Positions 13,001-26,400 of a stretch of 64,000 nucleotides of DNA are shown here, piece by piece (position 1 is the first letter of the stretch; every line of letters begins with the position of its first letter). This stretch comes from Citrus sinensis. Taxonomy: Eukaryota; Streptophyta; Magnoliopsida; Sapindales; Rutaceae. Both the position numbers and the translations under genes were made by a program. Location of the stretch: NCBI RefSeq assembly GCF_022201045.2, contig NC_068561.1, forward strand, positions 21,702,501 to 21,766,500. The letters run 5' to 3'. A model generated the notes under the pieces. That model ran no database searches. It saw only the letters and a program-made list of their open reading frames with translations, and had not been told where the DNA came from.

Positions 13001-16000
13001 GTGCTAGGTTCTGGTGATCGTCCAGATGATGGATTCCCTCTGCAAGAACACAGCAAAGAGGAACTCCAATGTGTATGTTCAGAAACATTTTTATAATATG
13101 TAAAATGAAAACACATAACACATGTTTTTGGTACTACATTTGGATAAGAAAAGGAGTATTGTGTCTTCTAGAAAAAGCACAATTTGAAAATACACACAAC
13201 CGTTCTATTCTCAAAACTGCAATACCAGAAATATTCTCAGGTCCTGAAAATGGATATTCAACAAACTTTTCCTTTTACAAAAACAGTTTCATAAAACGTC
13301 AGGGTAAGGTTAATAGGGCATCTAAAGCTCAGGTGCTGATACTTCATTCAGAAGGTTTATCAATAAAATCGGTGCATAATGTTTCGAGTTACACTAGCCA
13401 CCGTAACATCTAGAACACAACCTGAAACAGTTAGGAATTTTACATTTATTTTCACCACTAATTAAGATCCATTTGATAGGCATATCGTATAAGTTCTTAC
13501 TTATTCAGTGCCATTAAATGTTCATACACATCAAGAAATGTCATCTCCACATGAGGAGAAGCGTGCAAACTGTGAAGCCAAACAAGTTTCAACAACACAG
13601 CTACAATTACGAAGTACAACAAGACAGAGGCATCAAGTTTATGATATTCAGAAACATAACAGTATGAAAAACGGATAATTTACTTACCGATCCATGCCAG
13701 TCAGCATGGTGGACAGTGCCAAAAGAACCTGAAAATGCAGCAATTTGAATCTAAGTACTCTAGTACAACCTCTTGCACAAATAACAGGAAAAACTGCAGT
13801 GCAAGCTGAGACAACTATGCAGCCCATCCACAATATTAATAAATACATGATTTAACTCCAAATATTTCTTCAAGCAGCAGGAAACAAATACCTGCTCCTA
13901 TTTTTTCTTTTAGGACAAGATCATTCCACGGAATGTCCAGATCATCCACATCAAAGGTGAACTCCTTGCTTGGTTTGCCGGGGACCAACTGACCACTCTC
14001 AGAAAATCTCAAATCTTTAGAAGCATCTACCCTTTGATCAATCGACGACAAGCCTGGTTGAGCATCTCTATGCCCAATAGGTTGGATATGCTTCAAAGGA
14101 TTTGGATCTTTAACCATGTTTATCGAGTGTGTCATATTCTGAGTAGGATTACAGGAGTTAAAAAGTTCAAAATCTCTGTCATGACCACTTGTCCGACCTC
14201 CTTTTGGGGGGAGAGGTAACTGTGATTCACTGATGTTGGTAGAAAACTGCACAGGGTTATTTCTTTCTGTCCCCATCTTATTAGATGGCTTAGGATACAT
14301 CGAGAATTTAGCACTTTCTTCTCCTTCAGCAGCAGAACCTGATAATACAAAAGTAAATTTAGTTGAACAACCTAGTTCGTGGACCATTGCACAATCATTT
14401 AGGCGAAGAAATAAAGAATAATTATAAAAAAGCGTGCTAAAACAATGTGATCTATGGAATCGACGAAAGGACTGAAAATAAACTGAAATGAGAAATTAAA
14501 CCAATTCAATGCGAAAAAATTGGATCTTGTGCACTGGCCATCAGAGGACTCTACTTATATTCCAGGAAGGAAAGTCCAGTACTTTACTGCTTTATATTTG
14601 TCCGCCTTGCCTAAGGCTATCCATTCTAAAAACAGAGAAAAGAAGGAGGTTGGAACTTCCAAAGAACAATTAATTTTATACATTCGCCATCTATTGCAAC
14701 AACTTTCAAGAGTTGAAAAGTTCAGAATTAATTGCATTTGTTAATAGTTATCTGTAGCAACCAGGAATTATTTAACAACTCAAAAGTCCAGCCTGATTCT
14801 TTCAACTCTTCTTCCTCCAATCCCCAGAGAGAGATAGAATGTAACCAAAATTCCGCCAAATCGTTGAGAAAAATGAATCAATTGTAGCAACAGTTAAAAA
14901 CTTCCTCCTTCAACTTGACACAACGTGCAGCCATCACTTAATTCGAGTAAATATTCTTCCCAATATAAACTTGGAAGAGCCTCAATTTAGGTATGGAAGC
15001 ATGGTGGACAAGACGTCATAGAATTCTGACAACGTTTAACAAAGGTCCAAGTGCCACTTGCAGCACCAGTAATCAATGATAGTAATTGGAGTCCTTTTAA
15101 GGTATGGCATTGTTTGTTAAGATAGTAGGACAGTTAGAACTGACAATATTAGGCCACAAGTCTTCATCATCATGTCTTCAGCAGTGAGGTCGTGAACCAT
15201 AGTCTTGAGGACGGTATGAATAGAGGTGTTGTGGATGGGACTCCGAATCTCATATTGACAAGTTCGATAAAGTTTTCAAGTAATATCTAGGAACGATTAA
15301 ACCATTAAAGCTAAGGTATTCCTTCCAAATTGTCAAATTTGTTAGAGCTTTAACTATTGTCAAGCCTTTATCTACTAACTTAAGATTTTGAGTCAAGTGT
15401 TAACGTAATATTGACCGCAGTTTGACCAATATGTCTATCATTCCAAGTGATTGCATTTTATTTAATATTTACATCAGTAATTACATGTGTCTTTGCTTTT
15501 TTATGGACTTGTTTCATAGCCTTGCATGAGAAAGGGCCTAATAAAGCTTAAAAACTATTGTTGAATCCTTACCTATGAGCCTAAGCTTGAGGATCATGAG
15601 GTAACTTGACAACACTAAGTTCTTTACAAAATCACTAATATCACATTTTGCATTTTTGAAATAAAATTACTACCTCAGCTAGTAAGTCATTTGTCATCAG
15701 ACGAATGTTTTTATATCGAATCCTACTCACAATAAGACGAGAGGTTTATAGGATATGGGAGAACTATTTTCCTTTGTACAATCTATTGCCCCAAAGTGTC
15801 TTTGAAAAAATGATAAGAGGAATTAGAAAGAAACGACTGACAAAATTTATATAATGTATAAATTTATAAATTTTGGACGTTGGATTCAATCCAATTGCCA
15901 AATTCCATTTGGACTTATTTCCTGACATATGGACCCACTTTCTGACTTTTATAAGGCCAAATACAATTTGGCTGTTGGATTGAATCCAACGGCCAAAATT

Positions 16001-19000
16001 GGTATCCTACAATTTAGTTCCTGCATTGGTAGCCCATTCGAAACACACATTTTTGTAGCAGCTGCCTGTTTATTAACTAGTTAGAGAAATTACCTGTTGA
16101 TGCCTCCTCAAATACAAGATTTAGAGATTGACAGTCCGAAAAAAACTGTTTGGCCAGCAACCTGAAATCAATGGTAGGTTCAGCTTGTCTGAGTCGAGGA
16201 AAACGCAAGGGTGAAGCAATTGAGATGGAAGATGGACCATTGAGCAAGGAATCAGGAACGCACAAGTGACCTGGCTTCCCTATCAAATCAACTAGACACT
16301 CCCTGAAATCAGATAATATGCTTCATGAGATGTTTACAGAATTTTGTCAACACTTCAATATGTCAAGCACCACCTAAGTATCCTATGATTAAAGCTATCA
16401 TGTTAATTAGACATTAAATTTTATTTCATAAAGTAGGTTAGCATTTTTTTTTTTTTTTTTGGACAAGCTAGAGCTACAGAAGCAGCTAACTCTCAGCAGT
16501 TTCAATGTTCCAATCAGCAAAAAGAAACATCCACTCAGTAGATGCCCCATTTTATTTGTTTTTTCAATTGGAATCTTCACCACGAATTGATTGCTAAAAA
16601 TCCTAGCAACATTAAACTCACAAACAAATAATATTTCTTGGCATTGTACGATTTATTTGAACTTTAAAATGTTTACTAACACACGCTGCACAAAAAATGT
16701 AGGCAAAACACAAACAATGTTAAAAACTTTTGCAACCTCAATTACATAAGTTCACTATTCCACTACATAAACTTAGCCACTGATTAACTACTTTACAACA
16801 TTAACAGATACCATGGTTGACGATAAAACACACCTGTCAAGACCAAATCGAACAAGACAAGAGGAAGCATCTTCCCTTTTGCAATATTTGCAGCCCTTTG
16901 CAATTCGACATGGTAAGTCAATTGCATCAGCAAGCACCTGCAAAAATAATACTTGTATTCACCATCCATCCATTTGTATTTCAATGAAAACTGTGTAAAC
17001 CACAAAAATTTTACTCCTTAAATACAGTAAGGGCATCAGCAAATCCAATAAAAACAAAACAGATTTGAAGATGCATACGAGAATAGAAAATAATCCAAAT
17101 TAAATGAACATGTCAAGATAGCCTCAACTACAGGAAAGTTCAGAACATCTTATTGAAGTATAAACAAATGAGACAATATCGGGATCTTACTTTGAATAAT
17201 AAAGTTCGATGTCTGCAGAGGCCAATTGATAGGCTACCTATAGGAACAACTACAGACCCTAAGCAATCTTTTATATCATCACTGCACTCCCTCCAGATGG
17301 GAACAAAGTCATCTTCACCTGTTGTAGCTGAACCCCTTTTGATAGAAATAAATGCTTAATAAGCAATTACATTGATAGGCTCTTCTAACATGTGAATATA
17401 ATGTTTACAACTACTTACCCCATGCGATTGCAAACAAGCTTTGCCAGCTGATCGACAACCTCTTGTGTGGTTATACAAGTGCAAGAAATGTTCACAACTC
17501 TGTTCTGAAGTTCCTTTAAGCTAGGATCGCTACGGCGATCAATCAAAACCACTTCAATTAAAGAATCAGAACTGGGATCAACAGACCGTAGAGATTCAAT
17601 AGATGGAATACGACCATTCTCGTTCATATCAGTGCACACCGTCCAAACATATGGATTTACTCCATGAATTAGATAAAATCCATCAGGAACTTTGTCGAAA
17701 TATGATAAGCATCCATTCACCTGAAGCACATTACATAAACAAGGCAGGAAATTTTAACTTGAAATACATGTTAATAATAAAATAAAATAGCAATAAACAA
17801 TTGATTCTTTTTCTGGTTAGTTAAAATGTTGGAGGAAAAAGAAAAAGTGAATCTATTTTTCCATATTGTTAAATGAAACTTAGCCCAATTAGACTAAATA
17901 TTATAGTTAGGCTTATTCTAGATGCAATGGCGACATGTATAATACCTATTAAGCAAACTCCATTTGAAGTTGTATCACACTCAAATCCCCAAGTTTAACT
18001 GAACTCTTTTGCCTCATCCTAAAGCACCCATGTCAATAAGACAGGGGGCATACCTACCAAACACATGAAATTAATGGAAAATGAACATCATATAAATAAA
18101 TAGAACAATCAAATACACACCCATATCCAAATCAATTTAGCACAAAACTTGCCACTTATTCCCTTCACAACCCTTTTTTATGTTTCAAGTCCTAAGTGTA
18201 GAGTAATAATTTTTTTTAAAAAAAGTCTGAATTGAAAGGAGATCTCAAACAACACTCTGACTGCATCATCCCTTGGAAGCAATTATGATAGATCGTGCAC
18301 TCGACATTCTCCAATGCCTTTCCTTTTGCATTGTTATCATACAAGGTTAAACCATCCCTAACAATAACATAACCAGCACCATATAACTTCAACCGCATAT
18401 CAATTGAGGACACAAGGAATCTATGTTGGCATAGACCATTCACACTTTTAGGTTTTGCAATTATTATTTAATTCACACGTTTAAGAAACAGCTTAGTAGT
18501 TTTTTATGTTGAATAGGTTTTATATTTGACATAACGAAGTCCATTTCCGAAGATTTTGAGATCACATTTCGTACACAGTTTAGCCATTATAAATAGGCCA
18601 TTGTTTTTCATTTCAAGTAGACTTGATGATTATCGAATGGAATAGTATAATTTCTTCCGTATTTCCTTTTGTCATTTCTCTTATTTCTCCCTACATTTCT
18701 CTCATTTCTTCTGGTTTCTAACGCATTCTACTGTTTCTTCTATTTTCTCACTTTTCTATCTTTGCTATCTTAGTAGGACACAACAATTGGAAGACGAGAG
18801 CTATCTAAGTGGTCACTCCCACACAGATGCGGAGCATGGTAAATGTTTCCTTAGCATAAATTGCTTGCTTTAAAAAAAAAAAAAAAAGAGAGACTGATAT
18901 TTTTCTTTCTAGAGTTTTTATTGAGATACCAAATTCAGGTTCTTTAGTCTTCTGAATGCTCTTAATGACAAATGAGTAAAAGAATTCATGGAATAAATTT

Positions 19001-20172
19001 ATATTATAAAGATAGATCTTTCTTCGAAATTTTGATCAACATATGACAAATATCACACCCACCAATAGCCATGCATTCCAACATTTTGGGTTATTCATAA
19101 ACAAATTACATCTCTCACAACAGTAACCAATGCTCGTTATTCCCTCGCTATATTTGATGTCTCCTCATCCATTTTCATCATAAGAAACAATCCAATAGGT
19201 GCTCCTAATAAATAATTTCACGCATGACAGCATCTTCTCAAACAACTTCTCTCCTCTTTTCCTCTGAATACCATCCCACCATATTACGTCTCCAACTTCT
19301 ATGAAATACATTCATTTTGCTCCTCCAAATAGTGAAAATGTCAAATAACTATGCAACAAAATCCAAGGAATAATTACAATGATCATTTCATGTCCACTGC
19401 AGATGTTCACCCTCAATAAAGAGACATTTGCCTAGCTACCATTATCAGTGAGCACTCAGTTCATATCTACAGTTTATTTCACAGACAGTATATTTAAGTA
19501 GCTCTGAAAAAACAAACATCTATCAAAATCATAACCTAAAGTGAAAAGCAACCGCCAATAATAAAAACTCACCCAAAAACGATGTGAAATAGCCTCTGGC
19601 GAGCTTGCGGGCCCAGACCTTAACGCGGACTCATCAGGAACTGGATCCAAAAAATTCGGATCATCAGCGCAAGTGGCTTCTGACGACAGCCTCAGCGCCA
19701 ACGCCAACTGTAACTGATAACTCTCTTCAGTCTGCTGGGCCCAGCTTTTCCCCGACGAGGAGCCATCAGTCACCGGCGCCGACTGCTTGGTTTTAAAATC
19801 ACCGCCACCGATTTTGAACACGTCACCAAACGAATCGATCTCGTTGGCAGCCGGTCCAGATAAATTCTGAACAAAATACTCTCCCGAAAGCGAGCTCTCT
19901 CCGAAGCTGCTCCCGCTAGATTGCCGCTGTAGACCTCCGATCGATGTAGTGTACAAGTTTCCAATTCGGTTTAACTGTTGGCTCAATTTATGATCAGCTC
20001 CGCCACTGCTTGTGTCCCAATCAAAAGGTCTATCGAGTTTCGATTTATTGTTGTTATTGTTTTTGCCATCGCCGGATTGAGACTCGTAAAACGATGTTGT
20101 ACCAACGGATAACTGATCGTCAGGATACTGGCTGAGGAGAGAGTAGTTGGATCGTCTACCGGGCATTTCCAT
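10092..20172 (-). CDS. CTR1: CTR1, Raf-like kinase, negative regulator of ethylene signalling
   Basis: Fifteen exons: 19573-20172, 17419-17720, 17191-17335, 16834-16937, 16094-16302, 13892-14338, 13688-13728, 12409-12477, 12224-12324, 11927-12011, 11697-11795, 11180-11248, 10938-11069, 10298-10392, 10092-10200. All introns are GT-AG and phases are consistent. The protein is 868 aa; Arabidopsis CTR1 is 821. It opens [15 protein letters not shown], a near match to known CTR1. The N-terminal half holds the CTR1/EDR1 regulatory region ([30 protein letters not shown]). The kinase domain starts near residue 593 with glycine loop GAGSFG, catalytic Lys 621, HRD 717-719, DFG 737-739 and [16 protein letters not shown]. 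As known for CTR1, without ethylene it is held at ER receptors and phosphorylates EIN2. Intron 5 (1755 bp) and intron 1 (1852 bp) carry repeats listed separately. Confidence 0.96.
12055..12163. repeat. Tandem duplication in a CTR1 intron
   Basis: Two adjacent units of about 54 bp (about 12055-12109 and 12110-12163) both read CCTAAACTGAT(T/A)AAGATG and end AAAAATGGTTTAGC. They differ by a few substitutions and indels. The duplication lies in the intron between the exons ending at 12224 and starting at 12011, so it does not affect coding sequence. Confidence 0.85.
15869..16000. mobile_element. Inverted-repeat (MITE-like) element in CTR1 intron 5
   Basis: About 42-bp arms, 15869-15910 and 15959-16000, are inverted copies of each other with a few mismatches around a 48-bp spacer. 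Both contain GTTGGATT and its complement. No clear target duplication is visible, so the true ends may lie further out. The shared CCGTTGGAT motif recalls the 7142/45289 MITE family, but the arms are otherwise different. Confidence 0.6.
18216..18800. mobile_element. Possible retroelement relic in CTR1 intron 1
   Basis: A minus-strand frame at 18216-18443 contains a stretch ([13 protein letters not shown]) loosely like the N-terminal part of Copia gag. Next to it, a plus-strand TATA-like motif TATAAATAGG at about 18587 resembles an LTR promoter. The two clues disagree in orientation, and no LTR pair, primer-binding site or target duplication is seen. This is a weak call; ordinary intron sequence remains possible. 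Confidence 0.2.
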
Positions 20173-23016
20173 TGAGATTTTCTGTCACAAAACCCTAGAA
20201 ACCGCCATAGTTGAAGAAGCGTCGCTGGTATTGTAAAAGCTTTTTCTCTCTTTTATTTTTTATTTTAATTTTTAATTTTTTAAAATATTGGTTTTATTTC
20301 CTTTGGTCGCCGTAGAATTTTTTGATACATCGGAGCTTGAGAGAGAAATGTAAGGTTATATTCGGTGGCGTAATCGTAATATTCTCCTGTTACTTTTTTG
20401 TTTCGTTAATTTTGAAATTTTTTTAATGTATATTAAAATGTGCAGTTTTGGAGTGAGCCGAAACCCCCGATTTATCGTTCACACGCTGCTGATTGGTCTG
20501 TCACCTTTTTAGTTTCTCATTATTATTATTATTATGGGCTGCGCTGTGTTAGGGGCCAGTCCACCTCCACCTGCAGGCTGATACATTCTGATTCTGGAAT
20601 GTGAATGAACACATTGACTCTTGATGCTTGTACTAAACGGGTAATTTTCCTATGTTGCAGTTCCAAGACAATTTACTCATGATTCACGATTCTGCGCGCT
20701 CAACCCCGCAAGCTTCCAAAAAGAGTAAATTATTAGATACCACCCTGTGTTTTACTGAATTATCAACATCATTTAAAAGTTCATCTTTGTTATCGGTAAG
20801 AAGTAATAATTTTGGTCCATTTCTTGGTTTCCTTTCCATCCAGCCTATTAACTGCTCTTTTTAAAGTGTTTTCCCACCCATATTGGCTGCATACATTGAA
20901 CATTCTTCAAATGAATAATTACACAAAATGATCAATGTCGCAGTCTTTTTAAATTATTGTGATTTCGTGGTTAGAACAACTGTCCTTCACTTATGTGAGT
21001 GCAGTTGTTCAACCTCCTATAAACGCATTATCGAGGAATTTATTCCTTTCTCAATTATTAATAATTGAGTGAAGACAGTCTTCTCCATTACTAAATCTGA
21101 GTGGAATAAACATCCTTAAATATTAATGAGGGTAAAAATTTAGACGGTACTTTACAAGAATTGATATAAATTAGCCTTAGTAATAGTCTGATTTATAAAT
21201 ATCAATTGTAATCTCATATAATATGAGTTATAATTTTAAACAATAGTCTCACGTAATTTTAAAAAAAAAAAAAAAACTATTGCCATTTTGCGTACATTGA
21301 ACCTTTCAAATGTAAAACAATATGAAGTGGTCCAAATTAATCCAAGAAGAATGCCGTGCATCTATATTTTATATCTTTTATTTTAATCCTCTTGTTGGAC
21401 CAATTTGACAGCGAACCAAGTGTGTTTTTTTTTTCCCCCAACTTGACCAAGTTGATCGTAAAGATCATAATCATAGATTTTCTTCCCCTTCTTTTATAAC
21501 CTCTTCTATATAACTGGAACTGTTTGAAATTAAAAAAGCTGGGTTTGGTACGTCGTCGGCTTCCAAGGGAATCTTAAGCTGGGAAGAAAATTTATTTATT
21601 TTATTATTACTATTATATGAAAATTTTAATATTAGATAAAAACAAGATGATTGACTGTGGTTTGTTTAGTATTACATGTTAGATAAATTTACATTCGACA
21701 ACCACCAGTTAAAGTCTTCTTGAGTACATATATATGTTGGATATTTTTTTTCCTTCTCTCTCTGTAATTGTTTAGAATCCGATCCAGACTGTTTTGGGTC
21801 CTTATATAATTATACATATTGGCTGCTGATGTAGGATATAATTAGGTTGGATCTCTTATCAGAATGGTAATTGACTAATTGTTGTGTTACTTGAGCCTTT
21901 TGTTCCTTACGTGGGTAAGCTTGTTTTTTATTTTTTATTTTCCAGAGTTGACCTAAGGTTGTTTGTATGCTTTCTCAATAGAAACAAGGGACTTTAGGGC
22001 GATTATATTACTTGTTCAATAACCTTGATCGATAAAAATTTTAACAAATAGTCTCTCTAATCTTTTTTATTTCATTTGTCGTTGTGTTTTTACTGAAATA
22101 ATTTGTTGTGCATTTACACTTTTCGATTGTTTTTCGTAATAAATTATTCTTTTTTCTTGTAATAAATTTTTTTCTTTTTTGTTGTAAATTATACACTTTT
22201 CAATTATAGTTTTAAAAATAATTATTGCTAGCTACTTTGTACAAGTAATTAGCCGTGAACAAAATCAGTTAAATATTTAATAAAATTTATTTTTTAAAAA
22301 TAGTCGTACATATTTAATAAATCTTAATATTAAACTACTATAAGAATGCAGGTGACTGAATTGAACATAATATTAAATAAAATTTAACTAAACATTTTTT
22401 AATACTAACTAAACATTATGTAAATAATTTTTGTTGTGTACCCATAATGATAACTAAAACAAATATTTTATATTATTAATTTTATTTTTATTTTGTTATC
22501 TCAATAGAATTGGTAACAACAATAATTTATTTAAAATTAATGATTTTATCTCTTAATTAATAAAGATAATTTTAAATTTTTATTATATTTACGAGAATAT
22601 ATATTAAATTGCATCAAGTATAAAATAATTTTCAAAATTAAATTTTAAAAAATTATTTCTTTCATACTTTTTAAACTTTACTATAAGATAAAATTATTTT
22701 ACTAAAAATAATTTTTTAATTTTTTTAAATCTCTAAAATGCAATCCCAAGTTTACAGTCTTATTGAACATTTTTATCCATTCAATTTGAAACTTGATATA
22801 ATTATCCATAGATCCTGTCATGTTGATGTGATGATAATAATAGTAATCAATCAATCAATCAATAACCTTTTCTCCGGTTCAATAAAATGAAATATTCCAA
22901 AACTTTCTCTTGACTACCTTGTACTTTCATATTAAAAATAAATAAATAAATAAACACCACGGAATCTCCCTTTGAATTGGGTCATCCTCAGAAATCAACA
23001 ATTTTGTTTCAAACTC
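20173..23016. other. CTR1 promoter side and AT-rich intergenic DNA
   Basis: The first few hundred bases include a pyrimidine-rich leader for CTR1 on the minus strand. The remainder is AT-rich with no open frame over 70 codons of plausible protein character. I see no RNA gene or clear transposon ends here. Confidence 0.55.
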
Positions 23017-23025
23017 TACAGAAAC

Positions 23026-24126
23026 GGGAAATTTACAGAACTAACTTTAAAACTTTAACAATTTTCAAATTTAACCTATCTAATTTTTTCCTATCATAAC
23101 TAACCAAATGCCCTACTTTTCGACTAAATTATACTCATCACTTTCATCAAATTTATAAATATATGCCACTTGAGAAATTCCAACACAACTAAATACTTTC
23201 AACCCTCAACAACTTAACAAATTTTCATCACTCTCAATAAATCAACAAATTCTATCAAACAAGTATTGCATAAGTTAATATATAATCAACTAACAACTAC
23301 TTAGAGAGTTTTCTTAGAGTTAGTGTATGCTCTTACACTATATAAAATTTTAATATATTGATTTTATCAACTAAGTTCAAAATTAAAATGAGTTTTGCTG
23401 CCAATGTTATTATTTTTCATTCATAAAACAATGTAGATAGTTAAAGTTCTTAGTTTGAGTTGAGAAATCAAGATAAATGATTGAAAACACTAAAAACTCG
23501 AGTAAAAAACAAAACTCATAACAAGTGAGATAAATAGTGGGACATGTGTCTGTCGCACATAAACACAGCTCGATGCCCCTGTCCCAAGCACCCATCGCCA
23601 AATTTTCATTCCATTGTATGTAAAATAATACACATAACTCAACAAAACCCTCATCACACTTTCATTATACAAAAACTAAATATAAATTTTCTTTGAGAAA
23701 TTTCATCAAACACCTAATATGCGATATTTATAACTCATCATTTTAACTAAATATTGTTTTAATACACCACTCCAACAATCTATAATCATCTAAAATCCCA
23801 ATCAAATACACTCAAATCATTATAAAATATTGAAGTTCGCTTGCCTAGGGTTTGAAGTCTTTTCAACTTCTTGGATTCATTTCCGGTTCAATTTATTCGA
23901 TTCTTTTTTACGTTTAGTTTATTGTCGCCGTCTCAGTCGCTATTGGTGTCGCCATTGCCATTGCTGATCGCCGGTCACCGTTCAAGAGCACAAACTTGTA
24001 GTGTGGCTAGAATTTTAGGGCAAAAAAAAAAATTTGATTTTTAGATAATTATGATAGGAAAAAAATTGGGTGGGTTAAATTTAAAAATTGTAAAAGTTTT
24101 AAGATTTTTGTTTTTGTAAATTTCCC
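23026..24126. mobile_element. Non-autonomous Mutator-like element with long TIRs
   Basis: The sequence at 23026 onward (GGGAAATTTACAGAACTAAC) recurs in inverted form ending at 24126. The similarity extends about 85 bp, through CCTATCATAA, with scattered mismatches. Flanking 9-bp duplications are TACAGAAAC (23017-23025) and TACTGAAAC (24127-24135), one mismatch apart. A long TIR starting GGG plus a 9-bp duplication is the hallmark of Mutator-like elements (established knowledge). The 1101-bp element has no transposase. Its right interior (about 23840-24020) is less AT-rich, with repeated GTCGCC/GCCATT-type triplets, and looks like captured genic sequence, which would make it a Pack-MULE (inference). 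Confidence 0.8.
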
Positions 24127-24135
24127 TACTGAAAC

Positions 24136-24930
24136 TGGCTCAGCTCAAAATCCTTGCAACGATCAAGTTGTTCGCACAACTTGATCAACTATACTTTGTA
24201 GCCCTAGAATTTTAAGTCATATATTTCAAATAAATCCCAAATATACCGTCAAATGCTTTGGAATTTTGTACTATAATAAACACAGGCCAATTTGGTAAAA
24301 CTGACTGCTTACAGCTAACGCCAAAAATGATTAAAAAAAAAACATTAATGTGAGGGACATGTTCAATGAATCTTAAGCCGTAGGATTTTTTCTGTTGTAT
24401 ATATGTCCAAGTTGGCAATGCTTGGCAGCTTGTCAGCGTAGAAATTACTGAGTTCTGACACTAGTTTACTTCGATGGTTGGCAAATCTTTTAAGGCTCGT
24501 GACTGATGCTTCTTAATTAGAATTAATCTTTCTGAATCTTAGTTTAATTATTTTATTGCTTCATGCAATTGTTAGATCAATTCGTAGACGGTCGGGTAAT
24601 AACAAACTCATTAGATGATAACTTCTTCTTCTTCTTTTTTTTTTTTTTTTTATTGCTTTCGGGTTTAATAGAATTTGAATTAGTGATTTTCTCTCCGAAG
24701 GTTCGGATTTAAATTTCGAACACGGAATATGTTACATCTGCCCCCTTTTTTTTTAAGTTACATTGGACAAAAAATTATAATAGAGTTTGAATGCTAATAA
24801 GTGAATTTTTTTAGAAATTAAATTAAGTATGTCTAACAAGTTACATGATTAAAAACATTTAATAATATCGTGTTTAGAAAATTTATAAATACGATGAATT
24901 CGTGTGAACACAAGTTTGACACAACACACT
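24136..24930. other. AT-rich intergenic DNA
   Basis: No gene is evident. A long pyrimidine tract (TTC and T runs) lies at about 24624-24652. The frame at 24212-24418 has no recognisable content. Confidence 0.5.
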
Positions 24931-24933
24931 CAT

Positions 24934-25098
24934 TTAAATTACTTAATTATACGGTTTAAATTATAATTAACTACAGGGTTAGACTAATCTAAATTACTCG
25001 ATTATACAACTTAAATTATGTTTAGCTATAGGGATACACTAATCTAAATTATTCAATCAAACAGCTTAAATTATATTTAACTAAAGGGCTCGACTATT
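24934..25098. repeat. Three-unit diverged tandem repeat, about 55 bp
   Basis: Three consecutive units begin TTAAATTACTTAATT or TAAATTA(C/T)TC at about 24934, 24990 and 25044. Each continues with a TTAAATTAT segment and an A(G)GG segment before ACTAAT or ACTAT. The units are roughly 75-85% alike by eye. It may be the inner part of an unidentified transposable element. Confidence 0.7.
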
Positions 25099-26400
25099 TT
25101 ATATGTAATATAACAAACACAAATTCATGAATTGTCAACCATAACAACTAATTTTTTAGAGTTTTGGTGATAATTCAAGAGTTGCCGTATGTTATATAAC
25201 ATATCATGATCCTTTACTAAAGCACGATCGGCAGTAATACATTACACGCTACAGATGAAATTCGTTATTGAATTATAGACGAAATATATAAATTTTACAA
25301 TTTATTTACAGGAGGGCCGGGTCGTTGGGAGTCCAACTCGCTCATTGGCGGAATGGATCTAAATTTGTCCACCGAAATTGGGTCTTCTTGGGGTGCCATT
25401 TCACATTGGCCCAAAAAAGGATTTTGCCAGTTTGACCCATTGTAATTAAATAATTTCAGTTTTGCCAAAAGTACAATTTTTCTCCCAAATACCTTCAGGT
25501 GGATTGCACATGTGGTGCGGGACGTCGCACGTGCAAGTTATGATTTGGGGGGCTGTAGAGAGTATAAAGCCTCAACTCATTGTTTGTCACTCGCGGTATT
25601 GCGCCCCATAAGGTATGCGATTAAAAAACTCAAACAAAGTACTACTTTTAGTTTTGGACCTATCTTAAAATTGTAGTCCTCTCATGGTCATAAAAGACTC
25701 AAAACTTCAATTTAAATGAAGAATAAGTGAGGATTGAGGAAGTATTTTACCAATTCAAGTTGTTAAATACTTTTATATGATATTAAAATGAGATGGGATT
25801 ATAAATTTTTACTATATACACTCAAGAAGATCCCAAAATACCCCCCCCCCCTCTCTCTCTCTTTTGTTTTTAACTTTGCACACCATGCGTATATAACATG
25901 AAAACATCTCATAAAGGATATTTCATTACTTTTTAGATTTTTATATTCAAAATTCTCTAATATTTCAAGAACTCTATTTATGGGTGATTGTTTTAAGCAT
26001 TTTTTTTACACAGAGAATTATTTTTTTATACAGAAAACTAACTTGAAATCTTTTAGATTTATTAATGAATTATTGAGTTGATTACTTTTAATCTCTCCAT
26101 TTTATTAAGATGTGCCACAATTTATGTTGAATGGGTGTAGACTTATAAGAATATCTTTTTTTGATTTAATAAAATTAAGTTGGCCTTTTGTAATAAATTA
26201 CTCTAAGAATATTTTAATAATATTACACATTTAACTAAAATTAAAGCGGTCGAAATATTGTTGTTAAAGTGTAAATAATCTCCCATTAAAAATATCGTCA
26301 AATTTAATTAAAATAACGTATCTAATATTATAAATATCTTGCTAGTTATGACTGTGATAAATTACAGTTGGATACACTGGACTCACCACGTCAGTTTCCT
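25099..26400. other. Intergenic DNA with a C/CT tract
   Basis: No coding region is seen. A poly-C run followed by CT repeats lies at about 25840-25862. Between 25310 and 25620 the sequence is less AT-rich, but no open frame or RNA fold stands out. Confidence 0.5.
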
